NCBI GenBank assembly: GCA_035353055.1
Contig: DAOPYW010000017.1
Span: 1 to 29,963, forward strand
Direction of reading: 5' to 3'
Source of the DNA: JAAYDH01 sp035353055
GTDB lineage: Bacteria; Bacillota_I; Bacilli_A; RFN20; CAG-826
DNA: 29,963 nt
This document shows, one piece after another, positions 15,060-23,055 of this stretch. Below the pieces are notes generated by a model that was not told the DNA's origin, did no database searches, and worked only from the letters and a program-made list of their open reading frames with translations. Each line of letters opens with the position of its first letter. The stretch's first letter is position 1. A program made the translations under genes and the position numbers.

Positions 15060-15951
15060 TCGTTACATCAAAAATAATTTATTTGATGTGCGCGGCAAAA
15101 AAGTGATTGTCACTGGCGCGAATAGCGGTATCGGATTTTCTATTTGCGATGTCCTGCTATTTAAAGGCGCTCATATCGTGATGGCTTGCCGCAATGTTCA
15201 AAGAGCTCAAGAAGCCCGCGATGTCCTGCTCGATAGGCATCCCAATGGAAAAGTTGATATTTTGGTCTTTGACCAATCATCGCTTTCTTCAATTTCATCT
15301 TTTGCTGATGTTCTGCGAAATGAGCACCGGGACTTCTACGCTTTAATTCTCAATGCTGGAGTATTTTTTCCAAACAAAACATCTCAGTTTGAAAATATAG
15401 CTCCCTTAACAATCGGGACGAACTTTCTTGGTCCATTGCGCCTGGTTTCTTTGCTGCAAGATTTTCTCGGCTCAGCCAAAGATGAAAAGCGCATCATTTT
15501 CCAGGGTTCATTAGCTTATCACCTGAATCATTACATCAATAAAAATGCCTCATTGCTCAACGGCAAGAAGGGCTTAATGAAACAATACAATATATCTAAA
15601 CTCGGCGTCGCTCAAATGTTCTACTTTTATTCCGCCAGCAACAATAATCCTTATGTTAAATACTTGCTAGCGGAACCTGGAATCAGCAACACTCAAATTA
15701 TTCGAAATTATCAAAAGTGGTTTAAAATTATCGCCAGCGGATTCCTCTCTGTTTTTCTACATAATAATGTTAAAGCTTCCCTATCAGCCTGCTATTTAAC
15801 CTGCCAAAAAGTCGCGAACGGAGATTACTATCGCCCAAGAGGATTATTGACTGTCAGCGGCTATCCCCACCAAAGCCATTTAAATAAAAAGAGCATTGAC
15901 TACCGCCCCGTTATCGATGGTTTAGAAATTTTGGAGGCCAGCCATGAATAA
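15046..15951 (+). CDS. Short-chain dehydrogenase/reductase
   Basis: 301-aa soluble NAD(P)-dependent oxidoreductase. Seen: cofactor loop TGANSGIG (23-30), structural LNAG (LILNAGVF), catalytic Ser in FQGSLAY and the YNISK motif (Tyr 181, Lys 185). The ACRN stretch after the second strand, with its Arg, suggests NADP(H). Overall layout is closest to the retinol dehydrogenase/WW-oxidoreductase branch. The substrate is not predictable. ATG at 15046 is preferred over the TTG just before it. The gene overlaps the end of the CorC/HlyC gene by 14 nt and the start of hflX by 8 nt, so it is read as part of this operon. Confidence 0.9.
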   Translation: MKKLNRYIKNNLFDVRGKKVIVTGANSGIGFSICDVLLFKGAHIVMACRNVQRAQEARDVLLDRHPNGKVDILVFDQSSLSSISSFADVLRNEHRDFYALILNAGVFFPNKTSQFENIAPLTIGTNFLGPLRLVSLLQDFLGSAKDEKRIIFQGSLAYHLNHYINKNASLLNGKKGLMKQYNISKLGVAQMFYFYSASNNNPYVKYLLAEPGISNTQIIRNYQKWFKIIASGFLSVFLHNNVKASLSACYLTCQKVANGDYYRPRGLLTVSGYPHQSHLNKKSIDYRPVIDGLEILEASHE

Positions 15952-17224
15952 TATGCTTAAGGCCGCGGTTTTCTACATTTCTAAGCCGGATGAAAATCAT
16001 TACTATCTAAAAGAATTTATCGATTTGGCGCGCAATGCTGGATATCAGACGGCAACCATCTTTAATCAGAGTCTTGAAAAGCCTTCTCCCCACTCTTATT
16101 TTGGATCAGGAAAGCTTTTAGAAATCAAAGAAATAATTGAAAATAATCGTCATAATCCAAATGAATCAACAATATTTGATTACATCTTAGTGAATGATGA
16201 TTTATCTCCTCTACAGAAAAAAACCATCGAAGAAATATTGGGCTTGCCAGTCGTGGATCGCACATCAGTTATCTTGCAAATATTTGAGCAGAACGCCAAG
16301 AGCAAAGAAGCAAAGCTTCAAGTGGAAATTGCTGCACTTCGATACACCAGCAACCGCCTCATCAACGCCTTAGCTTCTTATTCCCAAGTCACTTCCGGAA
16401 AAGGAAAGAACAAAGGCGAAGGAGAAAAGGCTCTCGAATTGAGCAAGCGACAGATCGAAAACAAAATTCTTTTCAAAAACAAACAGTTAGAAGAAATTAA
16501 GTTATCTAGAAGGACCTCTAGAAAAAAGCGGAACGATTCACCTATTCCAAAAGTGGCGGTAGTAGGTTACACAAATGCTGGCAAATCATCGTTGATCAAT
16601 GGTTTGCTTAACTATCAGCATAGCCATCCTAGCAAGAGCGTATTAGTGAAAGATGATGTGTTCGCAACTCTGGAGACATCTACACGCCTAATCAACTGCT
16701 TTGGCTTTCCAGCTTTTTATGTTACTGACACCGTCGGCTTTATCTCAAATCTCCCCATCTACCTTATCGATGCTTTCCGGTCCACTCTAGAGGAAATTGG
16801 AGAAGCTGATCTAATTGTTGAAGTGATTGATTTCTCCGATGCCTATTATCGGGAACATATTAAAACCACTGCCGAAGTCCTCGCTCAACTTGGAGTGGAA
16901 GACATACCTATTATTTACTTATTCAATAAATATGATCAAATTACATCCATTCCTACTTCGCTGCCAAAATCAAACGAGCTCTACAGCACTTTATTACCCG
17001 ATGAAAACAATATTTCTGAAGTTTTGAACTTTATCGCTCTAAGCTTGGCAAATAAATGGGAAAAGAAAAATGTTGTCTTTCCTTTCGAGAATGATTTTTA
17101 TCGCTTTATGACTGATAACTATGTTATCTCCTACGAACAAAAAGAAGACGGATATCATTGCTCCGTCTACTTGAATCCAAAAACTCTGTTTAAATACGCT
17201 TATTTATTTAAGCCGCGCGACTGA
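15944..17224 (+). CDS. hflX: GTPase HflX (ribosome-splitting)
   Basis: 426 aa. Known role: a GTPase that binds 50S and 70S particles and splits stalled ribosomes under stress. Seen: the N-terminal HflX domain with PHSYFGSGKLLEIKE, then a coiled linker (about 120-195, rich in Lys and Glu). The G domain follows: G1 GYTNAGKSS (about 208), G3 DTVGFISNLP (about 262), G4 NKYD (about 327). The segment AALRYTSNRL corresponds to the conserved stretch usually read as LRYxLPRL, without the usual Pro. GGAGG precedes the ATG, 8 nt inside the SDR gene. Its last 25 nt overlap the convergent guanylate kinase gene. Confidence 0.94.
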   Translation: MNNMLKAAVFYISKPDENHYYLKEFIDLARNAGYQTATIFNQSLEKPSPHSYFGSGKLLEIKEIIENNRHNPNESTIFDYILVNDDLSPLQKKTIEEILGLPVVDRTSVILQIFEQNAKSKEAKLQVEIAALRYTSNRLINALASYSQVTSGKGKNKGEGEKALELSKRQIENKILFKNKQLEEIKLSRRTSRKKRNDSPIPKVAVVGYTNAGKSSLINGLLNYQHSHPSKSVLVKDDVFATLETSTRLINCFGFPAFYVTDTVGFISNLPIYLIDAFRSTLEEIGEADLIVEVIDFSDAYYREHIKTTAEVLAQLGVEDIPIIYLFNKYDQITSIPTSLPKSNELYSTLLPDENNISEVLNFIALSLANKWEKKNVVFPFENDFYRFMTDNYVISYEQKEDGYHCSVYLNPKTLFKYAYLFKPRD

Positions 17225-17751
17225 ATCACGCGCTCATAAATCTTTTTAATCTCGTCAGCCACCTGCTCTACAGTCTGCGTCTCAGAATTGATGTGAAAAT
17301 CAACTTCTGGGATGTTTTTTTCTGCGAAAGCAGTCCGATCATGATGCAATCTCTTTTTTGCAGTGTCATCAGGATCTCCTCTAGCAATCATTCTCTTATA
17401 GCGAGTGGGTTCCGTGGAATCTAAGAAAAAAGTCACGATCGCGGGATCATTCAAAGCGATGTAAGCTCTGAGACCAGCGGGGTCAATGACGATGCAGCGA
17501 TTGGGTGCGATTTGATCTTTTGTTGAGCCATAAAAATTGTCGTTATAAATCGTATGCTCAATAAAGCGATCATCGCGGAGCATTTGCTCAAAGATTTTTT
17601 TGTCGACGAAAAAGTAATCACGTCCGTTTACTTCTCCCACTCTCATTGAGCGAGTGGTGGTAGTAATCATCTTGGTGATGCCATATTTTTTGGCTAATGC
17701 TTTGGCGACTTCGGTCTTTCCACTGGCGCTCGCGCCTGCTAAAACAATCAT
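17200..17751 (-). CDS. gmk: Guanylate kinase-like P-loop kinase
   Basis: 183 aa. Phosphorylates GMP to GDP if it is a true guanylate kinase. Seen: P-loop GASASGKT (6-13), then TTTTRSMRVGEVNGRDYFFV, the family's GMP-binding signature (TTRxxRxGExxGxDYxF). The lid region is RMIARGD. The P-loop differs from the usual GPSGVGKGT, and the GMP-binding region YGS (NDNFYGSTKDQI) is kept. A second copy elsewhere in the genome cannot be excluded, so the gene name is tentative. The -10 box ends 6 nt before the ATG and there is no ribosome site, so it is probably leaderless. Convergent with hflX, with a 25-nt coding overlap. Confidence 0.85.
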   Translation of the reverse strand: MIVLAGASASGKTEVAKALAKKYGITKMITTTTRSMRVGEVNGRDYFFVDKKIFEQMLRDDRFIEHTIYNDNFYGSTKDQIAPNRCIVIDPAGLRAYIALNDPAIVTFFLDSTEPTRYKRMIARGDPDDTAKKRLHHDRTAFAEKNIPEVDFHINSETQTVEQVADEIKKIYERVIQSRGLNK

Positions 17752-17757
17752 GGAATT

Positions 17758-17763
17758 ATTATA
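17758..17763 (-). promoter_or_regulatory. -10 box of the guanylate kinase gene (leaderless)
   Basis: TATAAT on the minus strand, with AATTCC between it and the ATG. The -35 is weak. The transcript should start at the A of the start codon (17751). Confidence 0.6.
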
Positions 17764-17872
17764 TAAGTTTGGTTATTCAAAAAACATCAAAAAGCGAAAA
17801 AATTCGATTATTTCTAATTACTTTTCCAATTTTTTTCTTTTTTGAGGATAACAAAGTTAATTAGGAGAAGTC

Positions 17873-18205
17873 ATGAAACAATCGCCCCATGCCTCTTTTA
17901 AGCTTTTGTCTCAAGAAGTAGAGAAAATCGCTTCGATGTATTTTGCGAGTAAAAAGCAAGTCAAAAAGATGAAGCTGTATTCGTTTTCAAGCGGAGATTC
18001 TGATTTTGATGACCCATTTGTCTTGATGATTTCTCGGGTAGAAAAAGCTTTCTCTCGCTTGGATAATCTCGACAAGATTTTCATCAATAATGATTTCTTT
18101 CATGAAAACTATCCTTTTTGGTGGGAAAACATTTATCCCAAATGCACTTATTATCGCTATAAGAGAAAGGCCATGGTTAATTTTCTAAAAGCTTATGATA
18201 TTTAA
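17873..18205 (+). CDS. Small helical protein with ArpU-like C-terminus
   Basis: 110-aa soluble protein, mostly helical and basic. The second half (FINNDFFHENYPFWWENIY, then YYRYKRKAMVNFLKAY) has the pattern of ArpU/RinA-like phage regulators and of a mycoplasma family (possibly MG284/MPN403). In these a sigma-region-4-like helix-turn-helix ends in 'YYRxKxxAxxxFL'. I am unsure of the family. AGGAG lies 5 nt before the ATG. It is the first gene of the Tad-like operon; its stop overlaps the next start by 11 nt. A regulator of the pilus genes is an inference from position. Confidence 0.6.
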   Translation: MKQSPHASFKLLSQEVEKIASMYFASKKQVKKMKLYSFSSGDSDFDDPFVLMISRVEKAFSRLDNLDKIFINNDFFHENYPFWWENIYPKCTYYRYKRKAMVNFLKAYDI

Positions 18206-19187
18206 ACGAAAACGCCTCTTGTTCTTAATTTTTATTCTCGCTCCTTCTTTTCTTGCTGCGCTCCCGGTGACAAAATATCAGTTTTCCTCCACTGTTTATG
18301 GGCCCTTTTCTCTCTATCACGAAAATCAAAATCTCGTTATCAGCGTCAGCAGCACTTCTTTACTCAACCAAGAAGTCTACGGTCAAATAACCATCTTAAA
18401 CGAAAATAATCAAAGCATCTCTCAATCAAAAAGCAACAATGTTGTTATCTCTAAATATCAGACAAAAACCATGATTATTTCCTTATTGACCCAGTTCTTT
18501 TTGGGAAGCGATGGGATGAAAGTGGTTTTCAATTTGATCGATGCCAATAATTCAAATGTATTAGTGACATCCAAGTTTGACATCTATCCAACAAAAGTTG
18601 AAACCTTTGATCCAACCGATTATTCTCAGAGCGAAATTTCTCTATTTTCCACTTGCTTTGAGTTTGTGAACAGCGGAGTTGTCGCCCATCAAGAACAGTT
18701 CATATTTGATGATTTTTTGGATTACTTTTTGATCGACACCTATTATCGCCTATTGATTAGTCAGTACCGCTTTCGCTATCAATTCTTTAGCGAGTTGATA
18801 TATGAAAACGCTTACTTAATTTTGCCTGATATATTCGCCACCTTTTCGAATATTAGTCCAAATGATTTAGGACAGATTATCATCCCTCTTTTCCTTTCAA
18901 AAGAAGAACAAAATTATGTTATTAAATTCCCAGAAAACATGTTTGTCAATCCGAAAACTTTGGAAATGTCTTTAACGCCAAAAGATGAATATCTTAACAC
19001 CAAATATTTCTATCTTCCTCCCAACCATTTAAAAGACTTGCACGGCACCGAATTCACTTTTGTAATCAAGGGCCTCGGTGCGAATCAATTGACGTTTCTC
19101 TGGACTACATCTTTTCTTGCATATCAAGGGTTAATTGGGTCTTGCGCCGATAGCGATTACTGTGTCATTGGAGGAATCGTCTCGTGA
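18195..19187 (+). CDS. Exported protein of the Tad-like locus, unknown
   Basis: 330 aa with a clear signal peptide (KRKRLLFLIFILAPSFLAALP; cleavage after about residue 23). Predicted beta-rich in the first 130 residues (YHENQNLVISVSS, then VYGQITILNEN), then a helical middle region rich in Tyr and Phe. The C-terminus contains the cysteine pair CADSDYC and no sorting motif or membrane anchor that I can see. No family recognised. It overlaps the gene before it by 11 nt and the next by 4 nt, so it is an integral member of the pilus operon. It could be a tip or surface component. Confidence 0.65.
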   Translation: MIFKRKRLLFLIFILAPSFLAALPVTKYQFSSTVYGPFSLYHENQNLVISVSSTSLLNQEVYGQITILNENNQSISQSKSNNVVISKYQTKTMIISLLTQFFLGSDGMKVVFNLIDANNSNVLVTSKFDIYPTKVETFDPTDYSQSEISLFSTCFEFVNSGVVAHQEQFIFDDFLDYFLIDTYYRLLISQYRFRYQFFSELIYENAYLILPDIFATFSNISPNDLGQIIIPLFLSKEEQNYVIKFPENMFVNPKTLEMSLTPKDEYLNTKYFYLPPNHLKDLHGTEFTFVIKGLGANQLTFLWTTSFLAYQGLIGSCADSDYCVIGGIVS

Positions 19188-19582
19188 CCAATGCTTTTCT
19201 CAGCCTTTTATTGGCGTTGTTAAGCCTGCAATTATTTGCTATCACGATGAGGTTGAACACCATAAATCGCATCGTTATTTCAACCCCAATCTCTTTGCTA
19301 GAAATCTCCATTCCTTTGGTAAATGAGCAGAATGAAGAGCCCCTCTATTTTGATCAAGAACTTTTGAAAGATAATTTTTATCGATATTACGAGAATACTT
19401 TGAGCAAATATACATATCAAATCTCTTTAGAGTTTTATTATTACAACCAATTGGATCATTCCTATTGCCTAGGAGATAAATGCGATGCAGTCGAGGTGAA
19501 AATAACTGCTCGTGTAATCTTCAATTTTGATTACCATCGCACTATGTTTTATGAAATAAAGGATACGAATTATGGACATTAA
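19184..19582 (+). CDS. Small anchored or exported protein, TadE-like candidate
   Basis: 132 aa. N-terminal hydrophobic segment (about 4-22, AFLSLLLALLSLQLFAITM), then a beta-rich outer part with the pair CLGDKC. The GTG start is supported by GGAGG 9 nt upstream and by the 4-nt overlap (GTGA) with the preceding stop. The single N-terminal segment plus a small periplasm-side domain is the layout of TadE-type pseudopilins, but I see no sequence signature. It overlaps the ATPase gene by 11 nt. Confidence 0.6.
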   Translation: MTNAFLSLLLALLSLQLFAITMRLNTINRIVISTPISLLEISIPLVNEQNEEPLYFDQELLKDNFYRYYENTLSKYTYQISLEFYYYNQLDHSYCLGDKCDAVEVKITARVIFNFDYHRTMFYEIKDTNYGH

Positions 19583-20636
19583 TAAAGCGCTATCCTATAT
19601 CGAAAATTCATTTCTTTCTTCATTGCTTCAAGATGAAGATATTACCGATATTTCTTTTAATGGTGAGAAGATTTTTTATCTTCACAACCACTTTGGACGA
19701 AAATTGGCTTTTATCGATGTCGAAATGACTGAGATCAAAGATTTTATTCGCCAAATTGCTAATCTCACAGACCAGCAGTTTTCTTATCAGATTCCTATTC
19801 TTGATGTATCGGTTGGCAAGTATCGCCTTAATGCGGTTCATCAATCAATTGGTCGCATTGGCAAAGAGAGCTCACTCACTTTTTCTTTGCGCATTGCTTC
19901 ATCCATGCCGCGCATTACCGATAACACATCTTTTCTCAGCTTAGAATTAATAGATCTTTTTGAAGTGCTCATCAAATCTAAAGTATCGATAGTGATAGGC
20001 GGGCTGACTGGTAGTGGTAAGACAGAGTTTCAAAAATATCTCCTTAGAAAAATTCCCAACCACATGCGCATCATTTTAATTGATAACGTTCTCGAGCTTG
20101 AACAGGTCCGCGAGCAAACAAACCTGGACATCAATACTTGGCAAGTCGATGAGCGCAATAGCAACTCCTCTATTCAAGAATTAGTCCGAAATGCTTTGAG
20201 AAGCAATCCTGATTGGCTTATCGTCGGGGAATCTCGAGGCTCTGAGATGATCGAAGTTCTAAATTCTGCCATGACTGGTCATCCGATTATTACGACCATC
20301 CATTCAATAGATGCTTTGAGCATGCCCTCACGAATGGTACGAATGGTATTAATGAATGATAAGAAAATGAGCTATGAGGATACATTAAAGGATGTTCTAT
20401 ATCACTTTCGTTTCTATGTTTTTCTCGCCAAGGAAGAAAATGCTAATAACGAAATCATACGCCGAATTCAATCTATACATTTTCGCGATGAAGATGGCGA
20501 GATATCCTTTCTATACCAATGGACTAAAAACCGTCAGAAATACAATAAAATCCCGCAAAAAGCCGCTGAATTATTGCATTACGATGATAATAACCAACTA
20601 TTTTTTAAAACTTTTATCAAGGGAGAAAACCCGTGA
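19572..20636 (+). CDS. CpaF/TadA-family secretion ATPase
   Basis: 354 aa, hexameric motor ATPase of Tad/type II/IV secretion families, driving pilus assembly. Seen: an N-terminal domain with LLQDEDITDISFNG (typical of CpaF), Walker A GGLTGSGKTE (about 142-151), Asp box ILIDNVLELEQ, Walker B-like DWLIVGESRG (about 215-224) and His box TTIHS (about 241-245). All ATPase motifs are intact. It is shorter than most CpaF proteins (400-500 aa), lacking the long N-terminal lead. It begins before the end of the TadE-like gene (ribosome site AAAGGAT) and overlaps the TadB-like gene by GTGA. This is the anchor that identifies the locus. Confidence 0.93.
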   Translation: MDINKALSYIENSFLSSLLQDEDITDISFNGEKIFYLHNHFGRKLAFIDVEMTEIKDFIRQIANLTDQQFSYQIPILDVSVGKYRLNAVHQSIGRIGKESSLTFSLRIASSMPRITDNTSFLSLELIDLFEVLIKSKVSIVIGGLTGSGKTEFQKYLLRKIPNHMRIILIDNVLELEQVREQTNLDINTWQVDERNSNSSIQELVRNALRSNPDWLIVGESRGSEMIEVLNSAMTGHPIITTIHSIDALSMPSRMVRMVLMNDKKMSYEDTLKDVLYHFRFYVFLAKEENANNEIIRRIQSIHFRDEDGEISFLYQWTKNRQKYNKIPQKAAELLHYDDNNQLFFKTFIKGENP

Positions 20637-21343
20637 ATAAGAGCATTTTAATCGGTGCTTTGCTAAGCAGTATTTTTGCCTTTGTTTGCCATTTTGCCAC
20701 CGAAAACTTATGGATTTCTTTGCTTACCTTTTTATTAACTTTTCTCTATTTTTCTTTGATTATCAATATGCGATTTAAAAAATTTAATCAAATGGTTAAA
20801 AGATTTCACGACTGCTATTACTTTATTAATAACTTTATTGTCTCTTTGAGCGTCAAAGAATCTATTAGCGGAGCATTTTTGACTGCTGCAGAATCATTAG
20901 GCGAGGATTTTCTAGAAGAGCAAGAAGGAATTACAGATTTAACGGAAAATGAAAAAGTTGTTTATCTGAGGCGATATTTTCCTTTTCATCTTTATGTCCT
21001 TTTTTCTGATATCGTTCTTCTCTGGTGTGAACAAGGAGGAGATATTCTCGCCATGTCCAACCATTTGAACAACGAATCTAGAGAGACTGAGGAGTACATT
21101 CTTTTTTGTCAAAGCGAGAATCGAAAAATCATTATTGAATTCTCACTTTTGTGGTCTTTTTCTCTAGCTATCTTGTCAATTCTCCGCTTGGTTTTAACGG
21201 ATTTTTATCGCTCCATCGTCCATCAAGTTTTCTATCCCTATGCAATATTTTGCATCTTTCTAATCTTGCTCTTCTCAATTGAAATATTGACCAAACGGAT
21301 GACAAAAATTGATATCAGAGGTTGGCGTTATGGCGAAAAATAA
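20633..21343 (+). CDS. TadB-like membrane protein (T2SF)
   Basis: 236 aa. Two hydrophobic segments at the N-terminus (about 3-45), then a cytoplasmic helical domain (SVKESISGAFLTAAESLGE, then LWCEQGGDILAMSNHLNNE), then two more segments (about 168-225). The order TM-helical domain-TM-TM and the helical pattern are those of TadB/T2SF inner-membrane platform proteins. It is shorter than typical TadB (about 300 aa). GTG start with GGGAG before it, overlapping the ATPase stop by 4 nt. It would pair with the next gene product to form the platform turned by the ATPase. Confidence 0.78.
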   Translation: MNKSILIGALLSSIFAFVCHFATENLWISLLTFLLTFLYFSLIINMRFKKFNQMVKRFHDCYYFINNFIVSLSVKESISGAFLTAAESLGEDFLEEQEGITDLTENEKVVYLRRYFPFHLYVLFSDIVLLWCEQGGDILAMSNHLNNESRETEEYILFCQSENRKIIIEFSLLWSFSLAILSILRLVLTDFYRSIVHQVFYPYAIFCIFLILLFSIEILTKRMTKIDIRGWRYGEK

Positions 21344-22004
21344 ATGGAAAAAATTAATTGAAGGTCTCGGATATTCTTTTAAGAAAGAAATTTTTAAGAT
21401 TGCTTTTATTAATTTGGTGACAATTGCCTCGCTATTACTTTTAAACATATTTGTTAAGGAAATCGTATTGCTTGTTCTTAGTATTCTCTCAACCTTGCTC
21501 ATCAATTACCTATTGTTTTCTTTCTATAATGGCAAGAAAGAGCAAATGGAAAAAATGCATGGCGAAGAGCTGATCGCCCTTCTCTCTTATCTTCGGACCT
21601 TTATTGACAATCACAACAATATCTATCAGTCTTTCCAAAAGTTAGTGGATTTCGCATCTCCGTGGATGAAAGAAAAGATTGGAGAGTTTCTATTGGACGT
21701 TGATTCCGACAAAAGTGTCAAACCATTCATTGATTTTGCCGCCAATTTCTCCAGCAGCATAAGTAAAAATCTCATGCTATCAATCTACCAAATGATTGAT
21801 CAAGGCGAGAATTCCTCACAGCTATCACAGTTTACTTTTTTGTTCCAAAATATCTCAAATAACTACAACAGCGAATTGCGATCAAAAAAGCAAAAATCTC
21901 TCGGGCAAATGGCAGTTTATCCTTTGGTAGGAGCGGGTGCCATTGTTTTAGTCTTATCATTTAGCATTATTTCGGTAGTGGGGGATATGGTCAATGTCTT
22001 ATAA
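21330..22004 (+). CDS. TadC-like membrane protein (T2SF)
   Basis: 224 aa. N-terminal membrane segments (about 17-58), a cytoplasmic helical T2SF domain (LIALLSYLRTFIDN, then MIDQGENSSQLSQFTFLFQN) and a C-terminal segment (AVYPLVGAGAIVLVLSFSII). It is the typical second platform protein of Tad systems. I prefer the ATG at 21330 (MAKNKWKK, with AGAGG upstream) over a TTG 21 nt earlier. Overlaps the TadB-like gene by 14 nt and the next gene by 11 nt. Confidence 0.8.
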   Translation: MAKNKWKKLIEGLGYSFKKEIFKIAFINLVTIASLLLLNIFVKEIVLLVLSILSTLLINYLLFSFYNGKKEQMEKMHGEELIALLSYLRTFIDNHNNIYQSFQKLVDFASPWMKEKIGEFLLDVDSDKSVKPFIDFAANFSSSISKNLMLSIYQMIDQGENSSQLSQFTFLFQNISNNYNSELRSKKQKSLGQMAVYPLVGAGAIVLVLSFSIISVVGDMVNVL

Positions 22005-22335
22005 AATTGGCATCATTTTATCGATGATTTTTGTCGCTTTGTTCTTCGCTTTCGGCATTGATTTAATCTCTATCCAATTTGTGTTCAGCAACTTGGATGC
22101 TCAATCAGTTGCGATAACATATCGCATTAGTCAATATGGCACCATTGATGAGCATTTAATTCAAGAGATAGAGTCTCGCTATTCTCTCGAATTCGAATGC
22201 TTGAGTTATTGCCACCCTCAATTAGGGGATATTCTCGACTATAAAATCTCTCGCCAGATCACTCCAATCGTTATTTCAAAGGAACCCATGACAATAGCGA
22301 TTAAACGATCGGCAGTCATTGGTTACTATTCATAG
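21994..22335 (+). CDS. Small exported or anchored protein, minor-pilin candidate
   Basis: 113 aa. N-terminal hydrophobic segment (about 5-25, IGIILSMIFVALFFAFGIDLI) without a positively charged leader beyond MSYK, then a small domain with the pair CLSYC and a beta-rich end (QITPIVISKEPMTIAIK). It resembles TadE/TadF pseudopilins in layout only. Starts inside the TadC-like gene. It sits directly before the 49-residue pilin-like gene. Confidence 0.62.
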   Translation: MSYKIGIILSMIFVALFFAFGIDLISIQFVFSNLDAQSVAITYRISQYGTIDEHLIQEIESRYSLEFECLSYCHPQLGDILDYKISRQITPIVISKEPMTIAIKRSAVIGYYS

Positions 22336-22348
22336 AAAGGAGGAGAAA

Positions 22349-22498
22349 ATGTCAGAGCTTAAAGGATCATTGCTTGGCGTCATTTTAGTTTTAATCTTAT
22401 TTGGGACACTTAGCGTTTGTCTCAACGCCGCTTTCACTTCATTGACAACGGCGGCTTCTAATCAAGTCGCAGAAGTCGTCAACGACGCCACCATTTAA
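22349..22498 (+). CDS. 49-aa pilin-like peptide
   Basis: A short gene with the best ribosome site of the locus (GAAAGGAGGAG, 5 nt from the ATG). The product starts MSELKGSLLGVILVLILFG and continues with a hydrophobic segment (about 7-28), then a helical, Ala/Asn/Val-rich tail ending EVVNDATI. Size and layout match Flp-type major pilins of Tad systems (50-60 aa), but the usual Glu after the cleavage Gly and the adjacent Tyr are absent. Possible processing after Lys-Gly at residue 6 is speculation. It is the last gene before the terminator, fitting high expression of a major subunit. Confidence 0.7.
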   Translation: MSELKGSLLGVILVLILFGTLSVCLNAAFTSLTTAASNQVAEVVNDATI

Positions 22499-22504
22499 CA
22501 AAAA

Positions 22505-22534
22505 GGCGATTCCTTGGCCAGGGATCGTTTTTTT
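22505..22534 (+). terminator. Rho-independent terminator of the Tad-like operon
   Basis: CGATTCC and GGGATCG (ending 22527) pair with one G-T, extended inside by TGG/CCA, followed by seven T. Confidence 0.85.
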
Positions 22535-22536
22535 AT

Positions 22537-22565
22537 TTGGGGTATTTTTTTGTTTCGCATATAAT
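22537..22565 (+). promoter_or_regulatory. acpP promoter
   Basis: TTGGGG (22537-22542), a 17-nt spacer and TATAAT (22560-22565). AGAGG follows before the ATG at 22584. Confidence 0.6.
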
Positions 22566-22583
22566 AACAAAGAGGTAAATAAA

Positions 22584-22808
22584 ATGGCCGTTATTGATAC
22601 AGTAAAATCTATTTTAGGAAAACGCGTTGACGTTTCTTCGTTGCAAGAGGGCGATAAATTAGTGGACTTAGGTCTTGATTCTCTCGATTTAGTAGAAGTG
22701 ATGATTGAAATCGAAGAGGATTTAGGAGTCGAGTTTTCCAGCGAAGAAATCGCTCGTCTAGTTACATTAAAAGACGTTGTTGATTTGATTAATTCGAAAA
22801 GCAAATAA
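22584..22808 (+). CDS. acpP: Acyl carrier protein
   Basis: 74-aa acidic carrier protein that holds the growing acyl chain in fatty acid synthesis. Seen: LGLDSLDLVE with the serine that takes the phosphopantetheine arm, then the helix EIEEDLGVEFSSEEI. Length is standard. Monocistronic, with its own promoter and terminator; other fatty acid genes are not in the window. A dedicated carrier for another pathway cannot be excluded. Confidence 0.95.
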   Translation: MAVIDTVKSILGKRVDVSSLQEGDKLVDLGLDSLDLVEVMIEIEEDLGVEFSSEEIARLVTLKDVVDLINSKSK

Positions 22809-22820
22809 CTACTTGTCTTT

Positions 22821-22848
22821 AATAGTGCCCCGTGCTATTATCTTTTTT
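22821..22848 (+). terminator. Probable acpP terminator
   Basis: AATAG (22821-22825) pairs with CTATT, with GC pairs inside, followed by ATCTTTTTT. Confidence 0.6.
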
Positions 22849-22895
22849 GCGTTTTACTAGTAAGTGTCATCAATTGACCCTTTCACGTACACGCT

Positions 22896-22971
22896 GCCTA
22901 CCTAGCTCAGTCGGTAGAGCTATCGGCTGTTAACCGATCGGTCGTGGGTTCGAGTCCCTCGGTAGGCGCCA
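22896..22971 (+). tRNA. tRNA-Asn (GTT)
   Basis: 76 nt. Acceptor GCCTACC/GGTAGGC, anticodon stem ATCGG/CCGAT around CTGTTAA, anticodon GTT, T-loop TTCGAGT, discriminator G and encoded CCA. Only 3 nt separate it from the next tRNA. Confidence 0.96.
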
Positions 22972-22974
22972 CTT

Positions 22975-23051
22975 GGCCATATGGAGAAGCGGCTTAACTC
23001 ACTACCCTTTCACGGTAGCATTCTCGGGTTCGAATCCCGATATGGTCACCA
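22975..23051 (+). tRNA. tRNA-Glu (TTC)
   Basis: 77 nt. Acceptor GGCCATA/TATGGTC, anticodon stem CTACC/GGTAG around CTTTCAC, anticodon TTC, T-loop TTCGAAT, encoded CCA. The major Glu isoacceptor; the CTC form lies behind gltX at 7856. Confidence 0.95.
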
Positions 23052-23055
23052 TCTA

